A stretch of DNA of 64,000 nucleotides from Moorella sp. Hama-1 (GCF_023734095.1 NZ_AP024620.1:1794501-1858500); one strand, 5' to 3'; positions 43,807 to 52,957 are shown, numbered from the stretch's first letter. The notes: generated by a model from the letters alone, not told the origin. Made by a program: numbers and translations.

Positions 43807-44094
43807 TTACCACATACCGATTCCCCGGGCTACCAGGCGCCGCCGGCAGCCAACTCGTTTTATTTCCAATCTCAGGCCGGAAGCATCCACCGGGTCGCCG
43901 CGGCGAACATATACCTGGATACCTTCCGGCGTCGTCGTTTCCTCATAGTTTTCTTTATCCCCAGGCACGCTGGTAAAAACTACCGCTTCAATGGCCGGGC
44001 CACCGGCCGTACCGACGCTCTCCAGCCGGACGGTTACCGCCCCACCGTTTTTGAGGATAAACTCCCGGGCTTCTTCGGTAATGGTTACCTTCAT
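43807..44094 (-). CDS. Small HesB/IscA-like protein, CC/Se-motif family relative
   Basis: A 95-residue protein starting MKVTITEEAREFILKNGGAV, with GIQVYVRRGD and LRLEIKRVGCRRRLVARG near the end, a pattern reminiscent of HesB/IscA-type folds and of the CC/Se-motif (seleno)protein family. The double Cys (or Sec-Cys) expected in the ESVGTAGGP loop is missing; only one cysteine remains near residue 84, so cluster binding is doubtful. The ATG at 44094 with AAGGTG/GGAGG upstream is preferred over a further-upstream in-frame start at 44148. Confidence 0.5.
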   Translation of the reverse strand: MKVTITEEAREFILKNGGAVTVRLESVGTAGGPAIEAVVFTSVPGDKENYEETTTPEGIQVYVRRGDPVDASGLRLEIKRVGCRRRLVARGIGMW

Positions 44095-44252
44095 CAAGCA
44101 CCTTACCTCCATCATAAAAACTTTTGTCCAAAAAATAATGCCCCCCATTTATCTGCAGATATGCCGCTGGGGGTATGGAGTCTCGTCTACCTTCCCTGAC
44201 ATTATACCCTAATTCTAACCACCTGGAAAAGGGGCGATTTCCCTGGCCCCAT

Positions 44253-45269
44253 TCAAGGGTTTGACCGGCGGGGGAGGGCCTGCCAGAAAACGGGGCCACC
44301 GATGATTATCTGCAGGTAGTAGGTGAAAAAACGCCAGACGGCAATAAAGCCACCCAGGAAATGAGAAGGTAGCAGAGGTTTGAAAACGAGGGCGGCCCCC
44401 ATTTCCGCCAGGCCGCTGCCGCCGGGCAGGGGTATGGTCGAGATAACGAAGTAGATGACTATCTGCTGGGCAACCACCTGCAACCAGGGGGCGGGGATAC
44501 CGATGCCCTCCAGGAGCAGGGGGCCATTGAGAAAAACGCATCCCCAGGTAACCGCCGTCCAGAGGGTGACGGGTATTAACCCCCGGGCCTTTGAGCTCAG
44601 CATCAGGGCAAAGGTGCGGGAAACAAGTAAAACCTCGTGGTAGACCCGCCGGGCCAGGGAGTGGCGGCGCCGGGAAAGCCTGCCGGGAACGAACCGGCAG
44701 AGCCTTACGGTTGCTAAATAAATAAAACGCGGGTAACGTAAAAGCCAGCCGACGCCCAGGACCAGAAGCAAAAGCCAGCTAATGCCCAGCAAGAGCAAGG
44801 AGCCTACCTCACCCGGATTGTGACCAAAACCCAGCCAGAGGGCCAGGGGTAAAACGGGTAAAAAGAAGCCCAAGGTCCAGGCTGCCTGGACAGCAGCCAC
44901 CGTCAGGCTCTTATCCAGGGAGATACCGTAACGGGTAAGTAAATAGGTCTGCACCGGTGGCCCGCCGGCGCCAAAGGGGGTTACCCCCAGGGCAAAGGCC
45001 GTACTCAGGGCCACCGTTAAAGCCAGGTGAAAGGGCATCTTCTCCCCCAGCAAGTCCAGGATGACCTGGACCCTGACGGCCTCGGCCACCCACAGGCCGA
45101 AGGATAAGACAAAAGCCAGGCCCAGGTAAAGGGGCTTAAACCGGCCCAGGATGGCAAGCATTTCGCCGGGGGAAAAGCCGCGCCCGGCCAGGGCCAGGCC
45201 GCAGATACTCAGGATGACTGCGGCCAATAAACCTGTACGGAAGGATTTGATTACCCTGGTTTGCATCAC
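44253..45269 (-). CDS. Lysylphosphatidylglycerol-synthase TM-region/flippase-like membrane protein (UPF0104)
   Basis: A 338-residue integral membrane protein with about eight hydrophobic segments and the family motifs GVTPFGAGGPPVQTYLL and IPLPGGSGLAEMGAAL. Members lacking the soluble MprF synthase domain, as here, are thought to move lipids or lipid-linked compounds across the membrane. It is transcribed toward the HesB-like gene. An insertion sequence sits about 195 bases upstream of its start and may have changed its expression. Confidence 0.85.
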   Translation of the reverse strand: MMQTRVIKSFRTGLLAAVILSICGLALAGRGFSPGEMLAILGRFKPLYLGLAFVLSFGLWVAEAVRVQVILDLLGEKMPFHLALTVALSTAFALGVTPFGAGGPPVQTYLLTRYGISLDKSLTVAAVQAAWTLGFFLPVLPLALWLGFGHNPGEVGSLLLLGISWLLLLVLGVGWLLRYPRFIYLATVRLCRFVPGRLSRRRHSLARRVYHEVLLVSRTFALMLSSKARGLIPVTLWTAVTWGCVFLNGPLLLEGIGIPAPWLQVVAQQIVIYFVISTIPLPGGSGLAEMGAALVFKPLLPSHFLGGFIAVWRFFTYYLQIIIGGPVFWQALPRRSNP

Positions 45270-45448
45270 CGTTATTAACCTTTCAGCTATAGATTTAAAG
45301 TGGCCTCACCCGATTTCTACCTGGACGGGCTTCGGCCCGGAGGCAAGCCCGGCCAATTACCTTTTTATGAGCGCCACCTGTGCCGCCGAACGGCACCGGC
45401 AGACGGGGTTATCCTTATAATTATACAGGATTATACCTAAAAATCCCA

Positions 45449-45464
45449 TCAAAATATCTGGCTC
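45449..45464 (+). repeat. Target-site duplication, left copy
   Basis: TCAAAATATCTGGCTC, repeated exactly at 46907-46922 on the other side of the insertion sequence. Confidence 0.9.
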
Positions 45465-46906
45465 TGTCACCGGACTGTGATATTGTCACCCTGTAAGCGG
45501 ACTGAGAAAATGTCACTATGAGAGGAGAAATCTTTTTGAGTGCCAAAGAGTCCCGCAGGGTGTTTGTGATTGAGAAAGCCATCGAAGGCAAAATTACTAA
45601 CAGGCAGGCTGCCGAGGTCTTGGGCTTAACTGAACGCCAGGTCATTCGCTTGAAGGAGAGGATGAAAGCTGAAGGTGTTGCGGGCCTGGCTCATAAAAAC
45701 AGAGGTCGGATTCCTAAGCATGCCGTGCCTAAAGACACTAGAAAGAAGGTGGTCATGTTGGCCCGGGGCCCTCTTCGTGATGCTAGCTGCCAGCAGGTGG
45801 CTGAGCTCCTGGAGGAGTTCTATGAGACCATTCTTTCGGCTAAGACCGTGGGCCGGATTTTGAAGGAGGCTGGTATTCCTCTGGCTCATACCCACAGGGC
45901 GCCCAAGCGCCAGAAGTCGCGTGACCGCATGCCCCAGGAGGGCCTCCTTTCCCAGATCGACGCCAGTCCCTTCGCCTGGCTGGAGGATCGCGGCCCGGAG
46001 CTTGCTTTGCACGGTTCCATCGACGATGCCACTGGCAAGGTTCAGGGGCTACATTTTGAACTCCACGAGTGCCTCCACGGTTACTTGCAGCTGCTGTCCC
46101 AGGTGGTGCAGAATTGCGGCGTGCCCAGGAGCCTATACTCTGACCGCCACACTATCTTCTTTTCCCCTAAGGGGGACAGGCTCTCGATCGAGGAGGAACT
46201 GGCCGGCCAGACTGCCCCTTTAACCCAGTTCGGCCGGGCCATCTCTGAGCTGGGGATTAATCATATTAAGGCCCGTTCACCACAGGCCAAGGGGCGCATA
46301 GAGCGCCTCTGGGGCACCCTCCAGGGCCGCCTGATGATTGAACTCCGCCTGGCTGGTATCTCTACCCTGGAGGCGGCTAATGCCTTCCTGCCGGGCTTTA
46401 GGGAGAGGTTTAACCGGCGTTTCACCGTTGCCCCTGCTGACCCGGCACCGGCTTACGCCCCTTGTCCGCCACCGGCTAGGTTGAAGCAAATCCTTTCGAC
46501 GCGTGAGGATCGCAAGGCGTCCCGCGGTTCTTCTATCTCCTATCTGGGCCGCACTTACCAGTTAGTGGATACTAGGGACGCTGTCGTTCCTTTGCGCCCG
46601 CGGGCGACTGTTGAGGTGCTTACGCATCTGGATGGTTCTTTGAGTGCTCTGTATGGCGGTAATTACTATGCATTACAGGAGTTTACCCCGGCGCCTGCGG
46701 TGAAGGCTGAAGAACCTAAAAAGGCTCCTGCCAGTAAGGCTCATACTCCGGCCCCAGACCATCCCTGGCGCCGGATACCTATTAACCAGACCAAAAAAGC
46801 GATGCCTTTACCTGTGGATAATTCCTTGCCCCTTACTCAAGAGGGGTGACATTTTCTCTGTCCCATTAAGGTGTTTTTATAGTGACATTTTCATTGTCCC
46901 TTGACA
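45465..46906 (+). mobile_element. ISNCY/IS1202-type insertion sequence, apparently complete
   Basis: A 1442-bp element with terminal inverted repeats at 45465-45489 and 46882-46906 that match at 19 of 25 positions and begin TGTCA. Each end carries a second, inner copy of the same box (GGACTGAGAAAATGTCAC at 45499-45516, and its one-mismatch partner at 46846-46863), probably paired transposase-binding sites. An exact 16-bp duplication flanks it; long target duplications are known in the IS1202 group. It encodes one uninterrupted transposase, so it may be active. Confidence 0.88.
45536..46849 (+). CDS. ISNCY/IS1202-type DDE transposase
   Basis: A 437-residue transposase. An N-terminal helix-turn-helix (KITNRQAAEVLGLTERQVIR) binds DNA; the integrase-like core has SQIDASPFAWL (first Asp), LYSDRHTIFF (second Asp) and KGRIERLWGTLQGRL (Glu). 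A Pro/Ala/Lys-rich tail follows a C-terminal beta domain. The TTG at 45536 has GAGGAGA upstream; the ATG at 45518 has none. No frameshift or stop interrupts it. Confidence 0.88.
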   Translation: MSAKESRRVFVIEKAIEGKITNRQAAEVLGLTERQVIRLKERMKAEGVAGLAHKNRGRIPKHAVPKDTRKKVVMLARGPLRDASCQQVAELLEEFYETILSAKTVGRILKEAGIPLAHTHRAPKRQKSRDRMPQEGLLSQIDASPFAWLEDRGPELALHGSIDDATGKVQGLHFELHECLHGYLQLLSQVVQNCGVPRSLYSDRHTIFFSPKGDRLSIEEELAGQTAPLTQFGRAISELGINHIKARSPQAKGRIERLWGTLQGRLMIELRLAGISTLEAANAFLPGFRERFNRRFTVAPADPAPAYAPCPPPARLKQILSTREDRKASRGSSISYLGRTYQLVDTRDAVVPLRPRATVEVLTHLDGSLSALYGGNYYALQEFTPAPAVKAEEPKKAPASKAHTPAPDHPWRRIPINQTKKAMPLPVDNSLPLTQEG

Positions 46907-46922
46907 TCAAAATATCTGGCTC
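46907..46922 (+). repeat. Target-site duplication, right copy
   Basis: Exact copy of 45449-45464, directly abutting the right inverted repeat of the insertion sequence. Confidence 0.9.
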
Positions 46923-47054
46923 ACCATAAAAAGGGTAGCTGCTGCGGTCCCCTAAGAATATACCTTTATAGCTTATGCCAGTTACACAAGGGTATTAATC
47001 ACGCTCCCGACTGCCATGGAACCCTGCGCGCCGGCTGCAACCATTGTCGACCCA

Positions 47055-48434
47055 TTACTCCAGGGGCAACCGAACCTTAAAGGTTGTCCCCCGCCCCACG
47101 GTGCTTGCCACTGTGATCCGGCCGCCGTGGGCCCGGGCGATCCAGTCGCAGATGGCCAGGCCCAGGCCGAAACCGCCCTCGGCCCGGGAGCGGGCTTTAT
47201 CAACCCGGTAGAAACGCTCAAAGATATGGGGCAGGTGTTCCGCCGGGATGCCGACCCCGGTATCCTGGACCTGGAGCAGGGCCTCCCGGCCGGACCTTTC
47301 CAGGGTGATAGTCACCTCACCCGCCGGCGTATATTTGATGGCGTTTTCCACCAGGTTGGCCAGGAGCTGGGTCAGGCGTGTCTGGTCGCCCTGGATTCTC
47401 AACTGGTCCTTGATCCGCGTCTTTAACAACAACCCCTTATCTGCCGCCATCCCCTGGAATTCCGCCGCCACCCCGGCTACCAGGTCGCCTAAATCCAGGG
47501 GCTCCCTTTCCAGTTGCTCCTGGCTGTCGTCGCTGCGGGCCAGGATGAGAAGTTTAGCCACCAGGTTGCCCATCCACTCCGTCTGGTCGCGGATGACCTC
47601 CAGGGCCTGGCGGTATTCCCCAGGCGAGTGCTGTCGTTGCAACACCGCCTCGGCCTGGCTGCGGATGACAGCCAGGGGGGTGCGGAGCTCGTGGGAGGCG
47701 TCGGCAGTAAACTGCCGCTGGCGCTGAAAGGCCCGATCCAGGCGGTCCAGCATCTCATCCAGGGTAGCCACCAGGTGCCCTACTTCATCATTGCCGTGGG
47801 GCAAGTCCAGGCGCCGCTGCAGATCGGTGGCGCTAATCCGTCGGGCCTTGGCGGCAATGTGGTCAATGGGGCTCAAGGCCCGCCGGGCCAGGAAAAGGCC
47901 GCCGCCGGCCGCTAACACCAGGGTTAACGGAATGGCGATAAGGATAAATAATAACAGGCGGTCCAGGGGATTTTCGGCCTCTTCCTCGGAACGCGCCACC
48001 AGAACCCGGTACGCTTGCTGTCCCTGTTCTCTGACCGGGACCAGCAGAACCCGCCATTCGGTCCCCGGGGTTTCCACCGTAGCCGGCTGGTTACCCGCCA
48101 GGTCCGCCACCGGCATCCTGGCGGCCAGGTCCGCCGGCAGGTTGGTGCTTACGATTTTGCCGTTGGCGTCGTAGAAGGCGAAATAGGTCCCCGGCAGGAG
48201 GGACAGGTTGGGGTCCAGTCGCGGCCGCCCGTTTTCGGTATCCATGCTGCTTAAGACCTGTTCCCCCTGGGATAACAGCACGGCGTCCAGCCCCTTTTTC
48301 AGGCTCAGGGACATATTAACGTAGATGAAAGCGCTGAAGCCGCCCAGGATAACAGCCAGCAGTAAGACGTACCAGGCCGTGAGGCGCCAGCGCAGGGGTA
48401 TATCGCCCAGGCGGGCCCATATTCTATGCCGCAA
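47055..48434 (-). CDS. Sensor histidine kinase (OmpR-type two-component system)
   Basis: A 459-residue membrane kinase. Transmembrane helices at about residues 15-37 and 160-183 bracket an extracytoplasmic sensor domain; HAMP follows, then the phosphoacceptor motif TADASHELRTPL with the His near residue 248, and the ATPase boxes NLVENAIKYTP (N), DTGVGIP (G1) and GFGLGLAICDWI (G2). It phosphorylates the regulator encoded upstream at 48584-49264, from which it is separated by 150 bases with no visible gene. The signal is unknown. Confidence 0.92.
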   Translation of the reverse strand: MRHRIWARLGDIPLRWRLTAWYVLLLAVILGGFSAFIYVNMSLSLKKGLDAVLLSQGEQVLSSMDTENGRPRLDPNLSLLPGTYFAFYDANGKIVSTNLPADLAARMPVADLAGNQPATVETPGTEWRVLLVPVREQGQQAYRVLVARSEEEAENPLDRLLLFILIAIPLTLVLAAGGGLFLARRALSPIDHIAAKARRISATDLQRRLDLPHGNDEVGHLVATLDEMLDRLDRAFQRQRQFTADASHELRTPLAVIRSQAEAVLQRQHSPGEYRQALEVIRDQTEWMGNLVAKLLILARSDDSQEQLEREPLDLGDLVAGVAAEFQGMAADKGLLLKTRIKDQLRIQGDQTRLTQLLANLVENAIKYTPAGEVTITLERSGREALLQVQDTGVGIPAEHLPHIFERFYRVDKARSRAEGGFGLGLAICDWIARAHGGRITVASTVGRGTTFKVRLPLE

Positions 48435-48583
48435 ATTTAAGTCTCCTAAAAATCGCTCCTGCCGCTAACGTAGCGCCAGCAGAATGATACGTGGGTTCGA
48501 AGCATGTTTAATCCTGGTACCTGCATGATAGCGCAGCTGATGCTCCTGGCTATTAATTAGATATCTCTTATACCCGCCGGCCT

Positions 48584-49264
48584 CTAGTCAGCGGAGGGTT
48601 CCCGCAGGCTATAACCGCTGCCGCGAATAGTATATAGTAACTTGGGCTCAAAATTATCATCAATTTTACGCCGCAGGTAGCGGATGTAGACGTCGACTAT
48701 ATTAGACATGCCGCTGAAGTCATAATCCCAGACGTGCTCGGCGATCTGGGTGCGGTTAAGGACCCGGTTGGGATTACGCATCAGGTATTCCAGCAGGGCG
48801 TACTCCTTGTTGGTCAGGTTAATCTCCTTCTCCCCCCGGCGTACCTGGCGGGAGACCGTATCCATAGTTAGGTCCCCAACCTGCAGGACAGTACTCTTAT
48901 TCTCACTCTCCCGCCGTAATAAGGCGCGGACGCGGGCCAGGAGCTCGGCCAAAGCAAAGGGCTTGGTCAGGTAGTCATCGGCCCCGGCATCCAGCCCCCT
49001 GACCTTGTCGGCCACCGTATCCCGGGCCGTAAGCATGAGGACCGGGGCCTGGATGCGCTCATTGCGCAGGCGCCGGATAACCTCCATGCCGTCCAGCCGG
49101 GGCAACATGAGATCCAGGATTATCAGATCATAGATAACCGTTTCCGCAAAGGCCACCCCTTCCTCGCCGTCGTAGGCTATATCAGCGGCGTAGCCTTCCT
49201 CCCGCAGGCAACGGGCCAGGGTGTTGGCCAGGGTAGTCTCATCTTCAACGATCAGGATGCGCAA
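48584..49264 (-). CDS. OmpR/PhoB-family response regulator
   Basis: A 226-residue regulator. The receiver domain has the acidic pair E7/D8, phosphoacceptor D51 (LIILDLMLPRLDG) and the later T/K (LTARD ... TKPF). The C-terminal winged helix includes NRVLNRTQIAEHVWDYDFSGMSNIVDVYIRYLRRKID (in part: VDVYIRYLRRKID). It is the cognate partner of the kinase downstream. Two 17-bp tandem direct repeats lie 31 bases upstream of its start and may be an autoregulatory site. Confidence 0.93.
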   Translation of the reverse strand: MRILIVEDETTLANTLARCLREEGYAADIAYDGEEGVAFAETVIYDLIILDLMLPRLDGMEVIRRLRNERIQAPVLMLTARDTVADKVRGLDAGADDYLTKPFALAELLARVRALLRRESENKSTVLQVGDLTMDTVSRQVRRGEKEINLTNKEYALLEYLMRNPNRVLNRTQIAEHVWDYDFSGMSNIVDVYIRYLRRKIDDNFEPKLLYTIRGSGYSLREPSAD

Positions 49265-49294
49265 TCATGCCGCCTCCCCTTTTCTCCTGCTAAC

Positions 49295-49328
49295 TTTAAC
49301 TGTTTCAGCTATTTAACTATCTCAGCTA
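49295..49328 (-). promoter_or_regulatory. Tandem 17-bp direct repeats upstream of the response regulator gene
   Basis: On the minus strand TAGCTGAGATAGTTAAA is followed without a gap by TAGCTGAAACAGTTAAA (15 of 17 identical). GTTAAA hexamers are thus spaced 17 bases apart, and OmpR/PhoB-type regulators often bind direct repeats. Candidate autoregulatory site; spacing is longer than the usual 11. Confidence 0.45.
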
Positions 49329-49468
49329 TCTATAATAACATCCTTTCGTTAAAAGAAGATGAAAAAACCTGGCCGTGGTCAACAGATTTTGCTTTGCTTA
49401 ATTTTTTACAGTCAGGTATGGCCACAGCCGCTGTTTCACCAGGTCCCCCCAACCCAGTATTAAAGCAA

Positions 49469-49492
49469 GAGGGCAGCCATATTGCTGTCCCC
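49469..49492 (-). terminator. Possible terminator of the stressosome/diguanylate cyclase operon
   Basis: Minus-strand GGGGACAGC and GCTGCCC(T)C pair around AATATG, extended by CAAG/CTTG. The following CTTTAAT is a poor T-run, so this may be only a 3'-end stabilising hairpin. Confidence 0.4.
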
Positions 49493-49495
49493 TTG

Positions 49496-50794
49496 CTAAA
49501 AGACCCTTTCCTTGTCAGACCGCCATCTGTCAGCTTTACCGAACACCCGGACCATGTTTTTCCCCTGTCCCTTGGCCATGTAAAGGGCACTGTCGGCAGC
49601 GTCAATCAACTCCCCGACTGTGGCGGCATCCAGGGGGTAGGTGGCCAGCCCGATACTCACCGTCAACACCCGGCCCGGGCCGCAGCCCTCATTGTCGATA
49701 GCAGCGTTCATGATATTCCGGCGTACCCTTTCGGTTACAGCAGTTGCTTCCAGGGTGTTAGTTTCCGGCATGATCATGACAAATTCCTCGCCGCCGTAAC
49801 GCGCTGCTATATCGACCTCCCGGATGCTGGATTGGATGATGGCTGCTATTTTTTGGAGGGCTTTATCCCCCTGCCGGTGGCCGTGGGTGTCGTTGTAAAT
49901 CTTAAAGTCATCGATATCGAGCATGGCTAAGGTAAAGGTACGCTGGTAACGCCGGGCGCGGGCCAGCTCTTTTTCTAATAAGTCCATCAGGTGCTGGTAA
50001 TTATATAAACCCGTTTTGGCGTCAATGGTGGCCTGGCGTTTCATGGTCTCGTACAGCTGGGCGCGCTCAACGGCCAGGGCGGCATACCCGGCGATGATCT
50101 CCACCAGCCGTACCTCGTCGGCGCTAAATCCCCCGTCTTTTTGTAAAAAGACAGCGCCGCCAACCTCCTGGCCGATGACCAGGGGCAGGGTCAAGTCCCG
50201 CCCTGCCAGCCTGGCCGACTGCCCGGCCCCGGCTGCCAGGACTCCCAGCGGGGTATTATTTACCGGTGTATCTTCCGGGGTATAATTCCGCCATTCGCCG
50301 GTGCTGCTGACCAGGTACACGCCACCTTCGCAATGGAGCAACTCCCGCAGGTGCCTGGTAATGGCCCTGGCTGTTAGCTCAAGGTCCAAACAGGAACCCA
50401 ATTCCCTGGTCATGTCCTGGATTACCGTAAGCTCTTGCACTTTCGTTTCCAGGTCGCTGTTGGCGGCAGTCAATTCCTGATTGAGGGTTTCCAGGCGGGC
50501 AATAAGCCTGTCTTTTACCTCCAGGTATTCCCGGAAACTAAGGGCGTAGGCCATCATCACTTCCAGGAGCAGGTCGAAGGACATGAGAATTAATCCCGGT
50601 ACCCGAAGGGGTGAGATGTCCTGGAACATCTTTTCCAGGGCCTCCAGGTGATACTGGACCAGATCTTCGGGCCCAACGCCATTCTCCACCAGGGCTTTGC
50701 TCAGCTTTGAAGCTTCATAAAGGATGGCTTCACTCTGCTTGCGGCTATACTGGCGTAAGAGCTCGAGGTAGGCTTCCTGCCATTGTACTTTCAT
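49496..50794 (-). CDS. Diguanylate cyclase with RsbU-N and GAF domains
   Basis: A 432-residue enzyme making cyclic di-GMP. The N-terminal helical domain (ALVENGVGPEDLVQYHLEAL near residue 35) matches the RsbT-binding domain of RsbU; a GAF domain covers about residues 125-255; the C-terminal GGDEF domain has the active-site variant GGEEF (ARYGGEEFVMI). It is the last gene of the stressosome operon, in the place RsbU holds elsewhere. RsbT released from the stressosome is therefore expected to switch on this cyclase, as described for Moorella thermoacetica. Confidence 0.92.
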   Translation of the reverse strand: MKVQWQEAYLELLRQYSRKQSEAILYEASKLSKALVENGVGPEDLVQYHLEALEKMFQDISPLRVPGLILMSFDLLLEVMMAYALSFREYLEVKDRLIARLETLNQELTAANSDLETKVQELTVIQDMTRELGSCLDLELTARAITRHLRELLHCEGGVYLVSSTGEWRNYTPEDTPVNNTPLGVLAAGAGQSARLAGRDLTLPLVIGQEVGGAVFLQKDGGFSADEVRLVEIIAGYAALAVERAQLYETMKRQATIDAKTGLYNYQHLMDLLEKELARARRYQRTFTLAMLDIDDFKIYNDTHGHRQGDKALQKIAAIIQSSIREVDIAARYGGEEFVMIMPETNTLEATAVTERVRRNIMNAAIDNEGCGPGRVLTVSIGLATYPLDAATVGELIDAADSALYMAKGQGKNMVRVFGKADRWRSDKERVF

Positions 50795-50810
50795 TCTGGG
50801 ATGCCCTCCA

Positions 50811-51389
50811 TTACCTGGCGACTATAACGGCGACATCATCATCCCGTCGGCCATGCTCTTCCCCTATTAGCCGGGCCAGTTCCTGCGGGGGAAGGGGGGA
50901 ATTCACTAGAGCGGCCGGAGAAACCGCGCCTTCCTGAATACCGTCCGAGTGGATTAAAAAAAGATCCCCCTCCTGATATGGCCCCCGATCAATTAAAAGC
51001 CGGCGCGGGTAATTATAACCCAGGATACCAGGAGTAGTCAGAGGGGTTACTATCTTGCCGGCCAGGATCTGTAAAAGGATATTGCCCACAACGGCTGCCT
51101 GCCAGAGGCCCTTTTTCTTGTCAACCCGGCACAAGGCGGCAACGGCTCCCCTGGTCCCCATTAACCGTTGATGACAACGCCGGAATATGTTTTCCAGGCC
51201 GACATCCAGGCCGGTTTCCAGGCAAGCGATAGCTGCCGCCGCAGCCCGGGCGGCTTCTGGTCCGTGGCCAATGCCGTCAACTACGGCCAGGTTAAAAATA
51301 CCTGCTTCGTCCTTGACCAGGCAGGCATCACCGCAGGTGAATTCCCCTTCCCTGGCCCGGGTATAAACTCCTACTTCCAGCTCTTCCAC
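50811..51389 (-). CDS. rsbX: PP2C-type phosphatase RsbX
   Basis: A 192-residue SpoIIE/PP2C-like serine phosphatase. VVDGIGHGPEAA near residue 37 and the late HSDGIQEGA and RRDDDVAVIV segments carry the metal-binding aspartates. Short length and position after rsbT identify it as RsbX, which resets the stressosome by dephosphorylating RsbS and RsbR. It overlaps rsbT by 19 bases. Confidence 0.9.
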   Translation of the reverse strand: MEELEVGVYTRAREGEFTCGDACLVKDEAGIFNLAVVDGIGHGPEAARAAAAAIACLETGLDVGLENIFRRCHQRLMGTRGAVAALCRVDKKKGLWQAAVVGNILLQILAGKIVTPLTTPGILGYNYPRRLLIDRGPYQEGDLFLIHSDGIQEGAVSPAALVNSPLPPQELARLIGEEHGRRDDDVAVIVAR

Positions 51390-51778
51390 TTCCCAATCCT
51401 GATGGTGGTACCCCGGCCGGCCCGGGATTCTATGGCAAAGGTATCCATTAGTCGCTTAGCTCCAGAGAGGCCCGCACCCAGGCCATTACTGGTCGAATAG
51501 CCGTCCCTTAAAGCCAGCTCGATATCGGTAATGCCTGGTCCCCGGTCGCTGACGGTGATTACGATGCCCTGGCGTTCTCCCTCGGCAACCGCTTCAATAT
51601 CCACCTTGCCGGAACCGGCGTAAAGGACCACGTTGCGAGTCAGTTCCGAGACGGCCGTGGCTATCCGTACCTGGTCCACTGTGTTGAACCCTATTTGCCG
51701 GGCCAGTTCCCGGGCTGCCTGCCGGGCCGTAATTATATCATATTCGCTGGTGATAGGGAGGGTTTGCACAGACGTCAT
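51371..51778 (-). CDS. rsbT: Stressosome serine/threonine kinase RsbT
   Basis: A 135-residue GHKL kinase with the N box TAVSELTRNVVLYAG, G1 VSDRGPGI and G2 GLGAGLSGAKRL. RsbT phosphorylates RsbS and RsbR, then leaves the stressosome and activates a downstream partner, here most likely the RsbU-N-domain diguanylate cyclase. It overlaps rsbS by four bases and rsbX by 19. Confidence 0.93.
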   Translation of the reverse strand: MTSVQTLPITSEYDIITARQAARELARQIGFNTVDQVRIATAVSELTRNVVLYAGSGKVDIEAVAEGERQGIVITVSDRGPGITDIELALRDGYSTSNGLGAGLSGAKRLMDTFAIESRAGRGTTIRIGKWKSWK

Positions 51779-52146
51779 TTTGGTTCCCCCCTGGCCCTGC
51801 CTTTTAACATATCCAGACCCTTTTGCAGGTTCAAGGCCGTGGCCATACCCTGGAGATCCAGGCCCATCTCCGTTAGGGTAATGGCTACCGCCGGGCTGAT
51901 GCCTGTCAGGACAAAGGGCAGGCCCAGCAGCCCGGCCAGCCTGCTGATCTCCATGAGGACCCTGGTCACGAAACTGTCCACCACTTCCAGGGCACTGATA
52001 TCAATCACCAGACCCTCGCCGGCATCCCGGGTGATATTCTGTAATAATTCCTCCTTAAACTGGATAACGCTCTGGTCGTGGAGGGTTTCCTCAATAGTCA
52101 CCAGCCAGAAATTATCTACTTTAAGGATGGGTACCCGGTTATGCAT
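51775..52146 (-). CDS. rsbS: Stressosome STAS-domain scaffold RsbS
   Basis: A 123-residue single STAS-domain protein that forms the stressosome core with RsbR. The phosphorylatable serine lies in DISALEVVDSFVTRVL near residue 60. The ATG at 52146 overlaps the rsbR stop by eight bases; the frame is open upstream but that extension only reads the antisense-like phase of rsbR. It is translationally coupled to rsbR and rsbT. Confidence 0.93.
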   Translation of the reverse strand: MHNRVPILKVDNFWLVTIEETLHDQSVIQFKEELLQNITRDAGEGLVIDISALEVVDSFVTRVLMEISRLAGLLGLPFVLTGISPAVAITLTEMGLDLQGMATALNLQKGLDMLKGRARGEPK

Positions 52147-52957
52147 CGTCTCGTTCCACCTGTTCCAGCTTATAACCCAGCCAGCGAAAAGCCAGTTCCA
52201 GCCCGGCCTGAAGGTTATTTTTGGTAACAATATCCTGAAAGTCAATCCCCAGCCGGACAATGGTCTGGGCCAGTTCCGGCCTGATGCCGACTAAGATGCA
52301 GCGGCTGCCTAAAAGCCTGGCGGCCTTGACGGTTTTGATCAAGTGATGGGCTACCTGGGTATCCACCACCGGCACGCCGCTAATGTCGATAAGGGCAACC
52401 TCGGCCTGGTATTGGACGATGCCTTCCAGGAGATTATCCATTATTTCTTTGGCCCGGCGGGTATCGATGGTGCCGATTAACGGCAGCAAAAGGATGTCCT
52501 GCATTAAAGGGATGACCGGAGTAGACAGCTCCATTAAAGCTTCGTTTTGCTTCTCGATAACCTCGCGCTGGGTCTGCAGGGCTGTTAGCAGCAAGAAGGT
52601 CGTTCCTTTAAAGATATGTTCCCGCACAGTGCTTATATAAGGTACTGCTGCCTGGAGATCGGTAGCCTGATCCTGTAAAGTCCCGATAAAGCTATCCAGA
52701 ATTTTTTCCAATATTAGCTGGAGGGTTTCAATATGGTAACCCCGGGCAAAGAGTAGCTTAACTTTATCTGCAATTTCTTTCTCCAGCTCCGCCGTCGTAA
52801 AAGCAGGCTGCTCAATATCTGCCGCCAGGGCCAGGCAGAGATCACGGGTTAAACCGGGAATCTCGTTCCAGGGTAGGTCGACCCGTCCCTCTTTTTTTAA
52901 GAGTTCAATGGCAGCATTAATAATAGTTTCTGGTTCGGTTTCACCGAACACACCCAC
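52139..52957 (-). CDS. rsbR: Stressosome sensor RsbR
   Basis: A 272-residue protein with an N-terminal helical, possibly globin-like, sensor domain (about residues 1-125) and a C-terminal STAS domain (about 150-265) with DISGVPVVDTQVAHHLI, where the Thr is the expected RsbT phosphorylation site. It heads the stressosome operon behind a near-consensus promoter. The signal sensed is unknown; no haem-binding His is obvious by eye. Confidence 0.9.
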   Translation of the reverse strand: MGVFGETEPETIINAAIELLKKEGRVDLPWNEIPGLTRDLCLALAADIEQPAFTTAELEKEIADKVKLLFARGYHIETLQLILEKILDSFIGTLQDQATDLQAAVPYISTVREHIFKGTTFLLLTALQTQREVIEKQNEALMELSTPVIPLMQDILLLPLIGTIDTRRAKEIMDNLLEGIVQYQAEVALIDISGVPVVDTQVAHHLIKTVKAARLLGSRCILVGIRPELAQTIVRLGIDFQDIVTKNNLQAGLELAFRWLGYKLEQVERDDA

